Assembly: GCA_964613215.1 (NCBI GenBank)
Contig: CAZTHK010000002.1
Span: 124,001-188,000 of the forward strand
DNA length: 64,000 bases
Direction: 5' to 3'
DNA from: CAZTHK01 sp964613215
GTDB lineage: Bacteria > Krumholzibacteriota > Krumholzibacteriia > Krumholzibacteriales > CAZTHK01
Shown: one piece after another, positions 9,940-19,181 of the stretch
Position numbering within the stretch: position 1 is the first letter of the stretch
Layout of the letters: every line of letters starts with the position of its first letter
The notes under the pieces: generated by a model
Database searches by the model: none
The model's input: the letters and a program-made list of their open reading frames with translations, nothing else
Told to the model about the DNA's origin: nothing
Made by a program: the position numbers and the translations under genes

Positions 9940-9971
9940 TTATGCGTCCGGGGAAGATTATTCCTTTGGAG

Positions 9972-10000
9972 TTGACTGACTTTATTTTGCATGTTTACTT
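9972..10000 (+). promoter_or_regulatory. Candidate sigma70-type promoter before the YfhO-like gene
   Basis: TTGACT at 9972-9977 and TTACTT at 9995-10000 are 17 bases apart, with TG one base before the -10 (extended -10 arrangement). The -10 itself is weak. It lies in one of the few gaps of the glycan locus and would produce a leader of about 115 bases containing the palindrome at 10068-10091. Confidence 0.35.
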
Positions 10001-10067
10001 AAACAGGTGAAAGTGATAGACTTATTGGGTATGATCCTTTACTGGAACCGGGGTTGAGGATAGCTGT

Positions 10068-10091
10068 ACAGGGACGGTTCCACACCCCTGT
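10068..10091. repeat. Small palindrome resembling REP-like elements
   Basis: ACAGGG at 10068-10073 and CCCTGT at 10086-10091 form a 6-bp stem around a loop beginning with ACGGTTCC. The GGGACGGTTCC core resembles short repetitive extragenic palindromes seen in many bacterial genomes. I saw no second copy in this window, so repeat status is inference. Confidence 0.3.
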
Positions 10092-10121
10092 TCGGTCAGG
10101 CTTTGGCCAGGAGGTAAGTAT

Positions 10122-12608
10122 TTGAAGGATAAAGCCGGCAACCCGGCGAAGGGCCGGGAAGGGACATATATAGCCGATTTTCTGGAATCCGCCACTCCCC
10201 TGAGGAGGGGAATAATGGTTGTCCTCACCCTGGTGGTGCTGCTGGCCGTACTGATGCCCGAGCTGGTCTTTCATGACCGGATATTTCTGGTTCCCGATAC
10301 CAAGGCTCCCATAAGTTTCTCCTCGGTAGGAAAGGAAGCGCTGGATAAGGGCACCTATCCACTGTGGAATCCATATATATTCTGTGGTATGCCCAGTTAT
10401 CAGAGCATGGCTTATAATCCATATCTTTACCCTGTTTCGCTGCTTACTCATTTTCTCCGGACCAGTTTGAACTTTCCGGAGATGACCTGGCTGCTGTTCC
10501 ACTATCTGATGGCCGGCCTGGGAGTTTACCTGCTTCTGAGATCCCTGGATGTCAGAGCCACCATATCCCTTCTGGCCGGTTGTGTATTCATAATGTTACC
10601 CAATTACCTGGCTATGGGAGCCAATGGTCACGGATCGCAGGCCTGTGCGGTGGCATATATGCCCTATGCTCTGCTGATGGCTCACAATATATTCCGGGGC
10701 TACCGCCGGCTGACCATGGCGGCGCTGCTGGCTGTGGTACTGGGATTTCAGATGCTCCGGGCTCATATCCAGATATCTTACTACACCTATCTGCTGGTAG
10801 GCCTCTTCCTGGTGTTCCAGGGAGTCCGGTTACTGAAACAGGGCAGAAGGCGGGAGTTTCTGGTTGACTGCGCCTACCTGGCTGGTGCAGTGGTAGTGGC
10901 GGTGGGGATATCAGCATCTCTGCTCTTTCCGGTTAAGGCGTACGCACAGTATTCCATCCGGGGGGGGGGGAGCGCAGGAGGGCTGGATTACAGCTATGCC
11001 ACCGGGTGGAGCCTGCATCCCCGGGAAATACTTACCTTCCTTTTTCCCTGGGCGTTTGGTTACGGAAAGATAACCTACTGGGGGAGCATGCCCTTTACCG
11101 ATTTTCCCAACTATCTGGGAGTACTGGTAGTGGCATTTTCTGTGATAGGGGCTTTCCTGATGAAAAACAAATGGAAGTGGTTTCTGATTATCACGGCGTT
11201 CCTTTCCACCCTGCTCAGTTTCGGGAAGTTCTTCCCGGTACTGTACAACCCCATGTTCAAATATTTTCCATATTTCAACAAATTCAGGGTTCCGGTGATG
11301 GTCCTGATCGTACAGCAGCTGGTCCTGGTGGTTCTGGCAGGTATGGGTGTGGAGGAATATCTCGGCAGGAGCCGCCGTGGAGATCTGCCCTACTGGTTGG
11401 GCGGCAGGTACACCCGGTGGTATCTTATAACCGGAGCAGCCCTCCTGATTGTGGTTCTGGTGGGGGGGGAGAGCCTGCGCAGCAGTATAACCGGGAGTGG
11501 GACCATAAGGGAGTCATTGAGAGGACAGCGGCAGTGGGTTGAAATGGCAGCCCGTTCTTTCTCCGGTGATCTTATAAGGACGGTCTTCTTCTTCGCCTGT
11601 GTGGCGGCGGTACTATATCTGGTTTCTCTGAAAAAGATCACCGGTGTAGTTATGGTGGCGGTGCTGGCGGCGATTGCCTTCTTCGATTTATACACTGCCA
11701 CCAGGCCGGTTCTGCACCCCGAGGATACCTGGGAAATGGAAGGGTTCCGGATAATCCATGACGTTTCAGAGAGGGAGGAGTATAAGCAGGAGACCGAGGT
11801 AGCCGCATTCCTCAACCGGGACCGGGCAATTTTCAGGATTTTCCCGGTACCGGAGGCCCGTCTGGAACAATGGACATACAGTTCTCCCCACTTCAGCGAC
11901 AATACCTTTATGATTTCACGTATCTTTTCTATCGGGGGATATCATGCCGCCAAGTTGAAGAACTATCAGAATGTCATGGAGACCATGTTCGCAGAATTCA
12001 GGCAGGGGGGATTCCCCCTTGATATTCTCAATATGCTCAACGTTAAGTATTTTGTTTCCAGGTTCAGGATGTTCAGGGAGGATTCACCCTTTGAACTGGT
12101 ATGGAAGAATGATCAGAACTTCATTTACCGTAACCCGGAATTTCTGCCCCGGATCTTTTTTGTGGATCGATACCGGATAACCAGGCCGGGTGAGGAGCTC
12201 AGGCTTATGGCAGGTGAAGGGTTCCATCCCTCCAACGAAGTATTGTTGAGGAAGGAGCCGCCCTTCCAGCCCCGTTCCAGCGAAGGCAGCACCGCCCGGA
12301 TAGCCGAGTACAATCTCAATTCGGTAGTGATAGAGGCGGAGGTGGAGAAGAGCTGCATTATGGTGATCAGCGAAATATACTATCCCGACTGGAAAGCCAG
12401 GGTGGACGGTGAAGAAATGGAAATGATGACAGCTAACCACTGTCTCCGGGCCCTGCCGGTTGAACCCGGCCGTCATACCATCCGTATGGAATTTTCATCT
12501 GATGTTATCAGGGCTTCCTTTACCGCATCCTTTATATCTCTGGCGCTGGTAATAATAGTATTGGTTTATGCCACGGTTATTAACAGAAGAAGGAGGACTG
12601 GCGGTTGA
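10122..12608 (+). CDS. YfhO-family membrane protein (GT-C-type)
   Basis: 828 aa. A dozen or so hydrophobic helices follow a short cytoplasmic start; the loop after the first helix (FLVPDTKAPISFSSVGKEAL) and the YPLWNPYIFCGMPSYQS block are typical of YfhO/GT-C membrane proteins. The C-terminal ~250 residues form a soluble domain ending in one more helix. In Bacillus YfhO glycosylates lipoteichoic acid; here a glycan-related role fits the neighbours but the substrate is not known. The TTG start at 10122 is supported by AGGAGGT six bases upstream. The stop overlaps the next TTG start (TTGA). Confidence 0.8.
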   Translation: MKDKAGNPAKGREGTYIADFLESATPLRRGIMVVLTLVVLLAVLMPELVFHDRIFLVPDTKAPISFSSVGKEALDKGTYPLWNPYIFCGMPSYQSMAYNPYLYPVSLLTHFLRTSLNFPEMTWLLFHYLMAGLGVYLLLRSLDVRATISLLAGCVFIMLPNYLAMGANGHGSQACAVAYMPYALLMAHNIFRGYRRLTMAALLAVVLGFQMLRAHIQISYYTYLLVGLFLVFQGVRLLKQGRRREFLVDCAYLAGAVVVAVGISASLLFPVKAYAQYSIRGGGSAGGLDYSYATGWSLHPREILTFLFPWAFGYGKITYWGSMPFTDFPNYLGVLVVAFSVIGAFLMKNKWKWFLIITAFLSTLLSFGKFFPVLYNPMFKYFPYFNKFRVPVMVLIVQQLVLVVLAGMGVEEYLGRSRRGDLPYWLGGRYTRWYLITGAALLIVVLVGGESLRSSITGSGTIRESLRGQRQWVEMAARSFSGDLIRTVFFFACVAAVLYLVSLKKITGVVMVAVLAAIAFFDLYTATRPVLHPEDTWEMEGFRIIHDVSEREEYKQETEVAAFLNRDRAIFRIFPVPEARLEQWTYSSPHFSDNTFMISRIFSIGGYHAAKLKNYQNVMETMFAEFRQGGFPLDILNMLNVKYFVSRFRMFREDSPFELVWKNDQNFIYRNPEFLPRIFFVDRYRITRPGEELRLMAGEGFHPSNEVLLRKEPPFQPRSSEGSTARIAEYNLNSVVIEAEVEKSCIMVISEIYYPDWKARVDGEEMEMMTANHCLRALPVEPGRHTIRMEFSSDVIRASFTASFISLALVIIVLVYATVINRRRRTGG

Positions 12609-13324
12609 AAGCGCTGGTAGTAGTACCCACATACAATGAAAAGGAAAACATAGAGAAGATACTGGAATGCGTGCTCAGTCAGGGGGAATGGGTAGAGGCG
12701 CTGGTAGTGGATGATAACTCGCCGGATGGTACCGGGGAGATTGTTGATTCCATCGCCCGGGATAACCGGAGGGTGCATATTATTCACCGGGAGAGCAAGA
12801 TGGGTCTCGGTTCAGCATACATCCGGGGTTTCAAGTGGGCTCTGGAAAATACCGATACCGAATTCGTTTTCGAGATGGACGCCGATTTTTCCCATGATCC
12901 GGATGCCATTCCCCGGTTTCTGGAAGCAGCCCGGGATAGTGACCTGGTTATAGGATCACGTTATTTATCGGGAATCACCGTGGTTAACTGGCCGCTCAGC
13001 AGGCTGATTCTAAGTTACAGTGCAAATCTCTACACCAGAATAATCACCGGTCTTCCCCTTACTGATTCAACCGGTGGCTACAAGTGTTTCCACCGCCATG
13101 TCCTGGAACAGCTGCCCCTGGATACAGTAAAGAGCGATGGATACTCCTTTCAGATCGAGATGAATTTCTTATGTTGGAAGAAGGGTTTTCGAATAAAGGA
13201 AATCCCTATTGTATTTACCGACAGAAGAGTTGGTATTTCCAAGATGTCGAGGAAGATAATCTGGGAAGCTGCATTTATGGTTTGGCGGCTGCGTTTCATG
13301 AGACCTAAGAGGTGGGGAGGCTGA
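12605..13324 (+). CDS. Polyprenol monophosphomannose synthase-like GT2
   Basis: 239 aa, close to the compact single-domain DPM1/Ppm1 size. VVVPTYNEKENIEKI, VVDDNSPDGTG and FEMDADFSHDP are the diagnostic motifs of dolichyl/polyprenyl-phosphate mannose synthases, followed by GSRYLSG and STGGYKCFHR. It has no membrane anchor. It should transfer a hexose, probably mannose, from a nucleotide sugar to polyprenyl phosphate, giving the donor used by GT-C enzymes such as the DUF2723 and YfhO-like proteins next door. TTG start overlaps the previous stop by four bases. Confidence 0.9.
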   Translation: MKALVVVPTYNEKENIEKILECVLSQGEWVEALVVDDNSPDGTGEIVDSIARDNRRVHIIHRESKMGLGSAYIRGFKWALENTDTEFVFEMDADFSHDPDAIPRFLEAARDSDLVIGSRYLSGITVVNWPLSRLILSYSANLYTRIITGLPLTDSTGGYKCFHRHVLEQLPLDTVKSDGYSFQIEMNFLCWKKGFRIKEIPIVFTDRRVGISKMSRKIIWEAAFMVWRLRFMRPKRWGG

Positions 13325-13333
13325 TTTCCCCTT

Positions 13334-15418
13334 TTGCAGGAAATGTATTTATCAATTGTAATTGTAACTCACAACAGTTATCAGGCAGTGGGAAAGTGTC
13401 TGGATTCCATCGGGGATAATCCCCCCTCTCATCAGTATGAGATTATTGTGATCGATAATGCCAGCTCGGACGGCACCTGTGAGATGATATCCAGCGGTTA
13501 TCCTTCGGTGCGGCTTATAGCAAACAGTGATAACAGGGGATATGCCAGAGGGGTCAACCAGGGTATCAGGGAATCCCGGGGAGAGGAGGTGCTGATATTG
13601 AATCCGGATATAGAGGTGAAAGAGGATTCCATAGACAGGCTGGTGGAATTTATGGATCAGCATCCCGATGCCGGAATTGCAGCATCCAAACTGATATACC
13701 CGGACGGGAGCCTTCAATATTCCTGCAGGACCTTTTACAATCTGAAGATCATTCTGATGAGGCGAACCTTTCTGGGAAAGCTGTTTCCCCGGGCCGCCCC
13801 CCTGCGGGAACACCTCATGCTGGATTACCATCATAAAACTCCCAGAAAGGTGGACTGGGTATTGGGGGCCTGTATGCTGGTCCGGAAGAAGGTTCTGGAC
13901 AGAGTAGGGTTAATGGATGAGAGATTCTTCCTGTATATGGAAGATACCGACTGGTGCTCCAGAATGAAGAAATGGGGGTATTCGGTTTACTACGTGCCGT
14001 CGTCGGTGATGATACACAAGTATGAAAGATCCAGTGCCGGAATGGTATTTAAATCCCCTTCTCTGATACATCTGCTCAGTTTCATGCGTTATTATGAGAA
14101 GTGGAACCGGTTCTTTTATTTTCTCAGACGTCACAGGGAGACTCTGAAAACAGCTGTCTTCATAATTTCAGACCTGATAGCCATAAATGCCGCCTTTTTC
14201 GGAGCGTATTATCTGCGGGATTTCATGCAGCCCTTTTTCGTTAATGAACTCTACCCCCTCAGCTGGTATTATTTCTTCATACTGTTCTATAACCTTGTAT
14301 TCGTAGTTACCTTCCTTTTCAGCTCGCTGTACCGGATTCGAAGGGAAACCTCGTGGATGGATGAACTGATAAAAATTATAAGGGCGGTTTTCCTTGTTCT
14401 GATAATTCTTACTGCGGCCACCTACATCTCCAGAGTAAGAATTTATTCCCGGGCCGTACTGATCACCCATGCCTTCCTGGCTATCATTACGGTAGGGGGA
14501 TTGAGACAGTTTATCAGAAAGATTCATCGCTATCTGGTCAGAGCCAGATTCGATCTGAAGAGGGTGGTTCTGCTGGGGGATGAGGAAGAAGCGGAAACAG
14601 CCCGGCAGAGATTATCTGAATTCCCCTCCCTGGGGCTGGATATAGTTGGATATGTAGGAGAGGGTGTGAATGCCCTGGGAAGGATGGAAAAGCTGCCTGA
14701 GATAATCGGGCAGCACAGGGTACAGGAAGTCATGGTACTCAGATCAAAGGTGAATCACCACAGTCTGTTCAGGGTGGTCAATACCCTGTATGATCATACC
14801 GTTCAGGTTCGCCTGGTTTCCGGCCTGGCCCGTTTCTTCGCCAGCAGGGCCAGGGTGGAGAGGATGGCCGGGTTGAGCATGTTCCTGATCGACAGGGGGG
14901 CGCTGGCAGCCTCCGGATGGGTGATGAAACGTACTATTGATATAATGGTTTCAATCCTGATTATACCTCTTTCAGCCCTTCTCCATGTGATATGCCGGAT
15001 GTACGGATGGATGGGGGGAGGGGTGAGATTTCACAGCCAGAGGTGCTATGGTAACAAGGGTGATATTATCCTCTGGCCCAGGATGATCGGGAGGAGTGGT
15101 GGTGAAGCGAGTGATCTGTTCAAACCGGCTCTGCTATGGGAACTGATCCGGGGGCGGCTGACTCTGGTGGGACCTCCCCCCCTGTTTGAAGATGGGGGCA
15201 GATCCTCTCTTCACCAGGCGGGATTTCTGAAACCGGGAATAACCGGCTGCTGGCGTTTATTCCATTATCCCGACCGCGGGGAAGCGGAGTGGGATGAGAC
15301 GGTAAATTTCCAGAACTGGTCTCTTACCAGGGACCTGGTGATAATAATCAGATCCATTGTTCCTTTTATAAAGGGTTCCTATCCGGAATGGTTTTTCAGG
15401 AAAGGATCGAAGGTATGA
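13334..15418 (+). CDS. GT2 fused to a degenerate membrane phosphoglycosyl transferase
   Basis: 694 aa. Residues 1-250 are a WbbL-like GT2 domain (VIVTHNSYQAVGKCLDSI, VIDNASSDGT, ILNPDIEV). Residues about 270-400 hold four to five membrane helices, then a Rossmann-like CoA-binding-type domain (RVVLLGDEEEAETA), then a bacterial sugar transferase domain from about 530. The latter keeps LTLVGPPP and LKPGITGCW but the catalytic Asp-Glu of the family (DELPQLW in relatives) reads Phe596-Lys597 (FKPALLW), and the KFRTM segment is LWPRM. It therefore looks inactive as a phosphoglycosyl transferase. TTG 13334 or ATG 13343 start. Confidence 0.8.
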   Translation: MQEMYLSIVIVTHNSYQAVGKCLDSIGDNPPSHQYEIIVIDNASSDGTCEMISSGYPSVRLIANSDNRGYARGVNQGIRESRGEEVLILNPDIEVKEDSIDRLVEFMDQHPDAGIAASKLIYPDGSLQYSCRTFYNLKIILMRRTFLGKLFPRAAPLREHLMLDYHHKTPRKVDWVLGACMLVRKKVLDRVGLMDERFFLYMEDTDWCSRMKKWGYSVYYVPSSVMIHKYERSSAGMVFKSPSLIHLLSFMRYYEKWNRFFYFLRRHRETLKTAVFIISDLIAINAAFFGAYYLRDFMQPFFVNELYPLSWYYFFILFYNLVFVVTFLFSSLYRIRRETSWMDELIKIIRAVFLVLIILTAATYISRVRIYSRAVLITHAFLAIITVGGLRQFIRKIHRYLVRARFDLKRVVLLGDEEEAETARQRLSEFPSLGLDIVGYVGEGVNALGRMEKLPEIIGQHRVQEVMVLRSKVNHHSLFRVVNTLYDHTVQVRLVSGLARFFASRARVERMAGLSMFLIDRGALAASGWVMKRTIDIMVSILIIPLSALLHVICRMYGWMGGGVRFHSQRCYGNKGDIILWPRMIGRSGGEASDLFKPALLWELIRGRLTLVGPPPLFEDGGRSSLHQAGFLKPGITGCWRLFHYPDRGEAEWDETVNFQNWSLTRDLVIIIRSIVPFIKGSYPEWFFRKGSKV

Positions 15419-17736
15419 GATTAATTTATGCGCTGACTGTGGTGTTGGTAATTCTGACAGCCGGTACCGCATTATCCCAGGAGACCGGTGACTGGCATGT
15501 CTATATGGACGCCAGTGCGGTTAACAGAATAACCTGTCTGGGGGACAGCCTGTGGTGTGCCACCCGGGGAGGCATTCTTCTGTTCGATCTGCAGGATTCC
15601 ACCTTTACTCACTATATGGATGGACTGGGTTTGAATCACGGTAATGTATCATCGGTGGTTACAGATGGGGGGGGTAACATCTGGGGCGGATTCACTTCGG
15701 GTGGAGTATTCAGGATTTTTAATACCGGCTCTGATCCGTCGGTAGAGGTATATACCGAGGTTAGAAATGGTATTCTCAGTGACAGCATTACCTGCATGTT
15801 ATCGGTTGGTGAGGACGTTTACTACGGTTCAGAGGCCGGAGTAGCAAAATTCTATAATAACTTTCCTTCAGACGAGGAAGTGCTTACCGACAGTTTGCTG
15901 TCCAGGAAGGTATATGATATCACTGCGAAGGGTGATTCCCTGTTGGTGGGGTGCTCTGAAGGGTTGGCATATTTTGACCGGAATGATTTCAGTTATCAGC
16001 TGGACCGTATAGGGAAAGTAACCTCTATCTCTCTCTATCAGGGGAAGGTGTACTGTATAGTAAATGATCAGGTAGTAACCAATGATGGCGGAGCCTGGTC
16101 TGCGGTGGGTTCCTTTCCTCTTACCCCTCTGGAGATATCCTCCGGCGGAGGGGTGCTGGCCTGTACCTCCGCCAATAAGGTTTTTCGCTGGAACGGGACT
16201 GATTGGGAGGAGGTTTACGGATATGATATATATGATCCCCGGAATATCAGGGATGTTCTATTCAAGAGATACCGTGTTTCCAGGAGAGACACGGATCTGG
16301 AAATCTTCAGAACTATTGCGGTGGATGATAACGGAACTACCTGGGTGGGCGGAGTGCTGGATCAGCAGAAGAGGGGGACATACATCTCCGGAGCCTCCGG
16401 AGCAGCGTGGTTCAACAAATCGCCGGAGCAGCTTACCCAGAATGAAATAATCGAACTGTCCCTGGATCCGGAGGGAGGAATATGGTACAGCTCCAGACAT
16501 TTCGGAATAGGCTATCTGGGTGATGAGGGAAACCGGGTTAATTATACTAGTTACAGGGGGGACATAGAGGGAGATAACGGTCTTTCCTATTTTGCCTATA
16601 ATCTGGGATTACTGATGGATTCCAGCCGGAATCTATGGATCATGTCTCCCCACTACTATGGAGACAGGGATATGGATATGATAGATGTAGGGGTGGCTGA
16701 AAACAAGGCCGATGATCAGTGGAGCCATCTATCCCCGGGAGAGGAGATCACGTCCGATCTGTTTGTGAAAATAAAAGAGGACCCCGGGGGAAATATCTGG
16801 TTCCTGGCGGATGAGGTGGGGGTAATGAATATCCGCAGTGCGGATGGAAATAACTGGCTTTATATTGGTGAGGAGGATGGGTTGGAGTCGGGAAAAACAT
16901 TTGATTGTGCTTTCGGGGAGGGTGGTAAGGTTTATCTGGCCCTGAGGGACTACGGGGTTCAGGTTTGGGATGTAGGGGGGTACAGCTGGCAGTTTCTGGA
17001 AGCGGGGGGATACTGGTACACCCTTATGTCCGAGGAGTTGGCCAGCACCGAGTTGCATTCCGTAGAGCTGGGAGATGACGGAACCGTGTGGGTGGGAACT
17101 GCAGCCGGAGTAGTAAGTTACAGGGACGGAGTTATCGATTCGCTCACCATCCGCGACCAGATTTCCGATGAGGGCCTGGTCGGTTCCATAGCCCGGGACC
17201 TGGAACGGGATGGTAACGGTAACATATGGGTGGCTTCCGACGGGGGGATAGATGTTATAGGCCCGGAGGGGGATGTGATAAAGACCTATACCTCCTTCTC
17301 CTACTGGAATCAGAGACTTCAGCTTATTTATTCGGAGAGGGTTATCTCTCCCCTGATATCACCGGTCTGCAATGCACTGGAATACCATGAGGGGGATAAT
17401 ACAATGTGGATAGGGACTGACAATGGCATGTATTCCCTTGATCTCTCCGCCGGGGAAGAGGAAGAGATCCCCCTATCCCGGATGATCCTTTATCCTAATC
17501 CAATCCATATCTACAGGGATAATTCTCTGAAAATATCCAGGATATCAGGAAGCGTGGATATTGAGATATATACCCTGGAGGGGGAGTTGGTGCATCAGAT
17601 CGACGATGTGTCCGACGGTGATACGGTATGGGAATTGCTCACCATGAACGGATATAAGGTTGCCTCCGGTATTTATCTGGTGAAGGTTGATGCAGCAGGA
17701 ACTACTCAATTAAGAAAGGTGGCGGTAATAAAGTAA
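15415..17736 (+). CDS. Secreted beta-propeller protein with C-terminal sorting-type domain
   Basis: 773 aa from ATG 15415, which overlaps the preceding stop (ATGA) and gives a clear signal peptide (MRLIYALTVVLVILTAGTALSQ); an upstream in-frame ATG at 15388 would bury it. Repeated units of the type D-x-x-GNIWGGF, DNGTTWVGG, PGGNIWFLADE, GTVWVGTAAGVV and GNIWVASDGGI are two-component-regulator-propeller blades, about ten in all. The last ~85 residues (ILYPNP ... YTLEGELV ... SGIYLVKV) are the Por-secretion/FlgD-like C-terminal module. Probably exported and surface-bound; ligand not known. Confidence 0.83.
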   Translation: MRLIYALTVVLVILTAGTALSQETGDWHVYMDASAVNRITCLGDSLWCATRGGILLFDLQDSTFTHYMDGLGLNHGNVSSVVTDGGGNIWGGFTSGGVFRIFNTGSDPSVEVYTEVRNGILSDSITCMLSVGEDVYYGSEAGVAKFYNNFPSDEEVLTDSLLSRKVYDITAKGDSLLVGCSEGLAYFDRNDFSYQLDRIGKVTSISLYQGKVYCIVNDQVVTNDGGAWSAVGSFPLTPLEISSGGGVLACTSANKVFRWNGTDWEEVYGYDIYDPRNIRDVLFKRYRVSRRDTDLEIFRTIAVDDNGTTWVGGVLDQQKRGTYISGASGAAWFNKSPEQLTQNEIIELSLDPEGGIWYSSRHFGIGYLGDEGNRVNYTSYRGDIEGDNGLSYFAYNLGLLMDSSRNLWIMSPHYYGDRDMDMIDVGVAENKADDQWSHLSPGEEITSDLFVKIKEDPGGNIWFLADEVGVMNIRSADGNNWLYIGEEDGLESGKTFDCAFGEGGKVYLALRDYGVQVWDVGGYSWQFLEAGGYWYTLMSEELASTELHSVELGDDGTVWVGTAAGVVSYRDGVIDSLTIRDQISDEGLVGSIARDLERDGNGNIWVASDGGIDVIGPEGDVIKTYTSFSYWNQRLQLIYSERVISPLISPVCNALEYHEGDNTMWIGTDNGMYSLDLSAGEEEEIPLSRMILYPNPIHIYRDNSLKISRISGSVDIEIYTLEGELVHQIDDVSDGDTVWELLTMNGYKVASGIYLVKVDAAGTTQLRKVAVIK

Positions 17737-17741
17737 GAGAT

Positions 17742-19151
17742 ATGTCTGAAAAGAGAGTACTCATAGTGGGAGCGGGCGAAGCCGGAAGGATGGTCCTGGA
17801 TGAAATAAAGGATCATCCTCACCTGAATATAGACCCGGCGGGATATCTGGATGACAATCCTGACCTGGTGGGGGGTACGGTCAAATCCCTGCCGGTGCTT
17901 GGGAAGACAGACCGCCTGGAAGAGGTAATAGACCGGCATGGTATAGATGAGGTGATAATAGCTATACCAACTGCCCCGGGATACTTTATCCGCAGGATGC
18001 TGAAACGCTGCCGTAACGCTGAAGTTCCCTTCAAAATTGTCCCCGGGATCACGGAGATAATCCGGGGCGAGGTGAAGATAGAGCAGATCAGAGAGATACA
18101 GCCGGAGGATCTTCTGGGGAGGGAGACGGTAAGTTTTGACCTCCATTCCCTCCGGGAGAAACTATCCGGCAAGACCATTCTGGTTACCGGGGCGGGAGGC
18201 TCCATCGGAAGTGAGATATGCAGGCAGATTGCCAGGCTGAATCCGCGGGAAGTAATTCTGCTGGGCAGGGGGGAGAACAGAATATTCGACATAGAGGAGG
18301 AGCTCAAGAGCCTGGAAAAGGATTTCACCATCACTGCTGTTATTAACAACCTGAGAAACAGGAAGAGAGTGTTAAAGCTTTTTGACCGGATTTCGCCGGA
18401 CATAGTCTATCATACCGCCGCCCACAAGCATGTCCACTATATGGAGAGGGAACCATCCGAGGCGGTTTTGAACAACATTAAGGGGAGTGTAAATCTGATT
18501 CAGGCGGTAGAGGAGGCGGGAGTGGATAAGTTCGTGTTCATATCGTCGGACAAGGCTGCCAATCCGAGTAGTGTTATGGGAGCAACCAAGAGAGTTATAG
18601 AACTCTACCTGAGAAGCAGGAATTGTGATGCTAATTGTCATTACATGGTGGTAAGGTTCGGTAATGTTATAGGCAGCGCAGGCAGCGTAGTTCCCCTTTT
18701 CCGTAAACAGATTGAGAGAGGGGGGCCGGTTACGGTCAGTTCGCCGGAAGCGGCCAGATACTTCATGAGTGTTAGTGAAGCCTCCCTTCTGGTGATTCGC
18801 GCCTCTGTACTGGGCAGGGGTGGCGAGACCTTTATTCTGAACATGGGGGATCCCATCAATATCCTTGAACTGGCCAGGGATATCGTGATAATGACCGGCC
18901 ACGAGCCGGATGAGGAGATCGAGATCGAGATTACCGGATTGAGGGAGGGGGAGAAGCTTCATGAACAACTTATTAACGATGATGAGGAACTGGTGCCGGT
19001 GGAGCAAAAGTTAATGCTGGCCAGGTCTTCGGAAGAAGTCCCCGAAGACATCCGGAGAAGGATAAAAGAGATGATCGAGGCGGCAGAGAATGATCAGAAC
19101 ACCCAGGTATTGAGGTTGATCTCGAATTTGATACCACAGTTCAGTAGATAA
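17742..19151 (+). CDS. CapD/FlaA1-like nucleotide-sugar dehydratase/epimerase without membrane domain
   Basis: 469 aa. Residues 1-135 form a Rossmann CoA-binding-like domain (VLIVGAGEAGRMVLDEI ... GYLDDNP), and from about 145 a Polysacc_synt_2 SDR domain with TGAGGSIGSE (149-158) and the catalytic SSDKA-NPSSVMGATKR segment (Ser268-Lys271). That matches WbpM/FlaA1-type UDP-GlcNAc 4,6-dehydratases or C4 epimerases. Full-length relatives carry four N-terminal membrane helices; here they are absent, making this a cytosolic form. ATG follows the propeller gene by 5 bases. Confidence 0.88.
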   Translation: MSEKRVLIVGAGEAGRMVLDEIKDHPHLNIDPAGYLDDNPDLVGGTVKSLPVLGKTDRLEEVIDRHGIDEVIIAIPTAPGYFIRRMLKRCRNAEVPFKIVPGITEIIRGEVKIEQIREIQPEDLLGRETVSFDLHSLREKLSGKTILVTGAGGSIGSEICRQIARLNPREVILLGRGENRIFDIEEELKSLEKDFTITAVINNLRNRKRVLKLFDRISPDIVYHTAAHKHVHYMEREPSEAVLNNIKGSVNLIQAVEEAGVDKFVFISSDKAANPSSVMGATKRVIELYLRSRNCDANCHYMVVRFGNVIGSAGSVVPLFRKQIERGGPVTVSSPEAARYFMSVSEASLLVIRASVLGRGGETFILNMGDPINILELARDIVIMTGHEPDEEIEIEITGLREGEKLHEQLINDDEELVPVEQKLMLARSSEEVPEDIRRRIKEMIEAAENDQNTQVLRLISNLIPQFSR

Positions 19152-19181
19152 AGCAGTGAATTCCCGGAGTAATGTAAAAAG

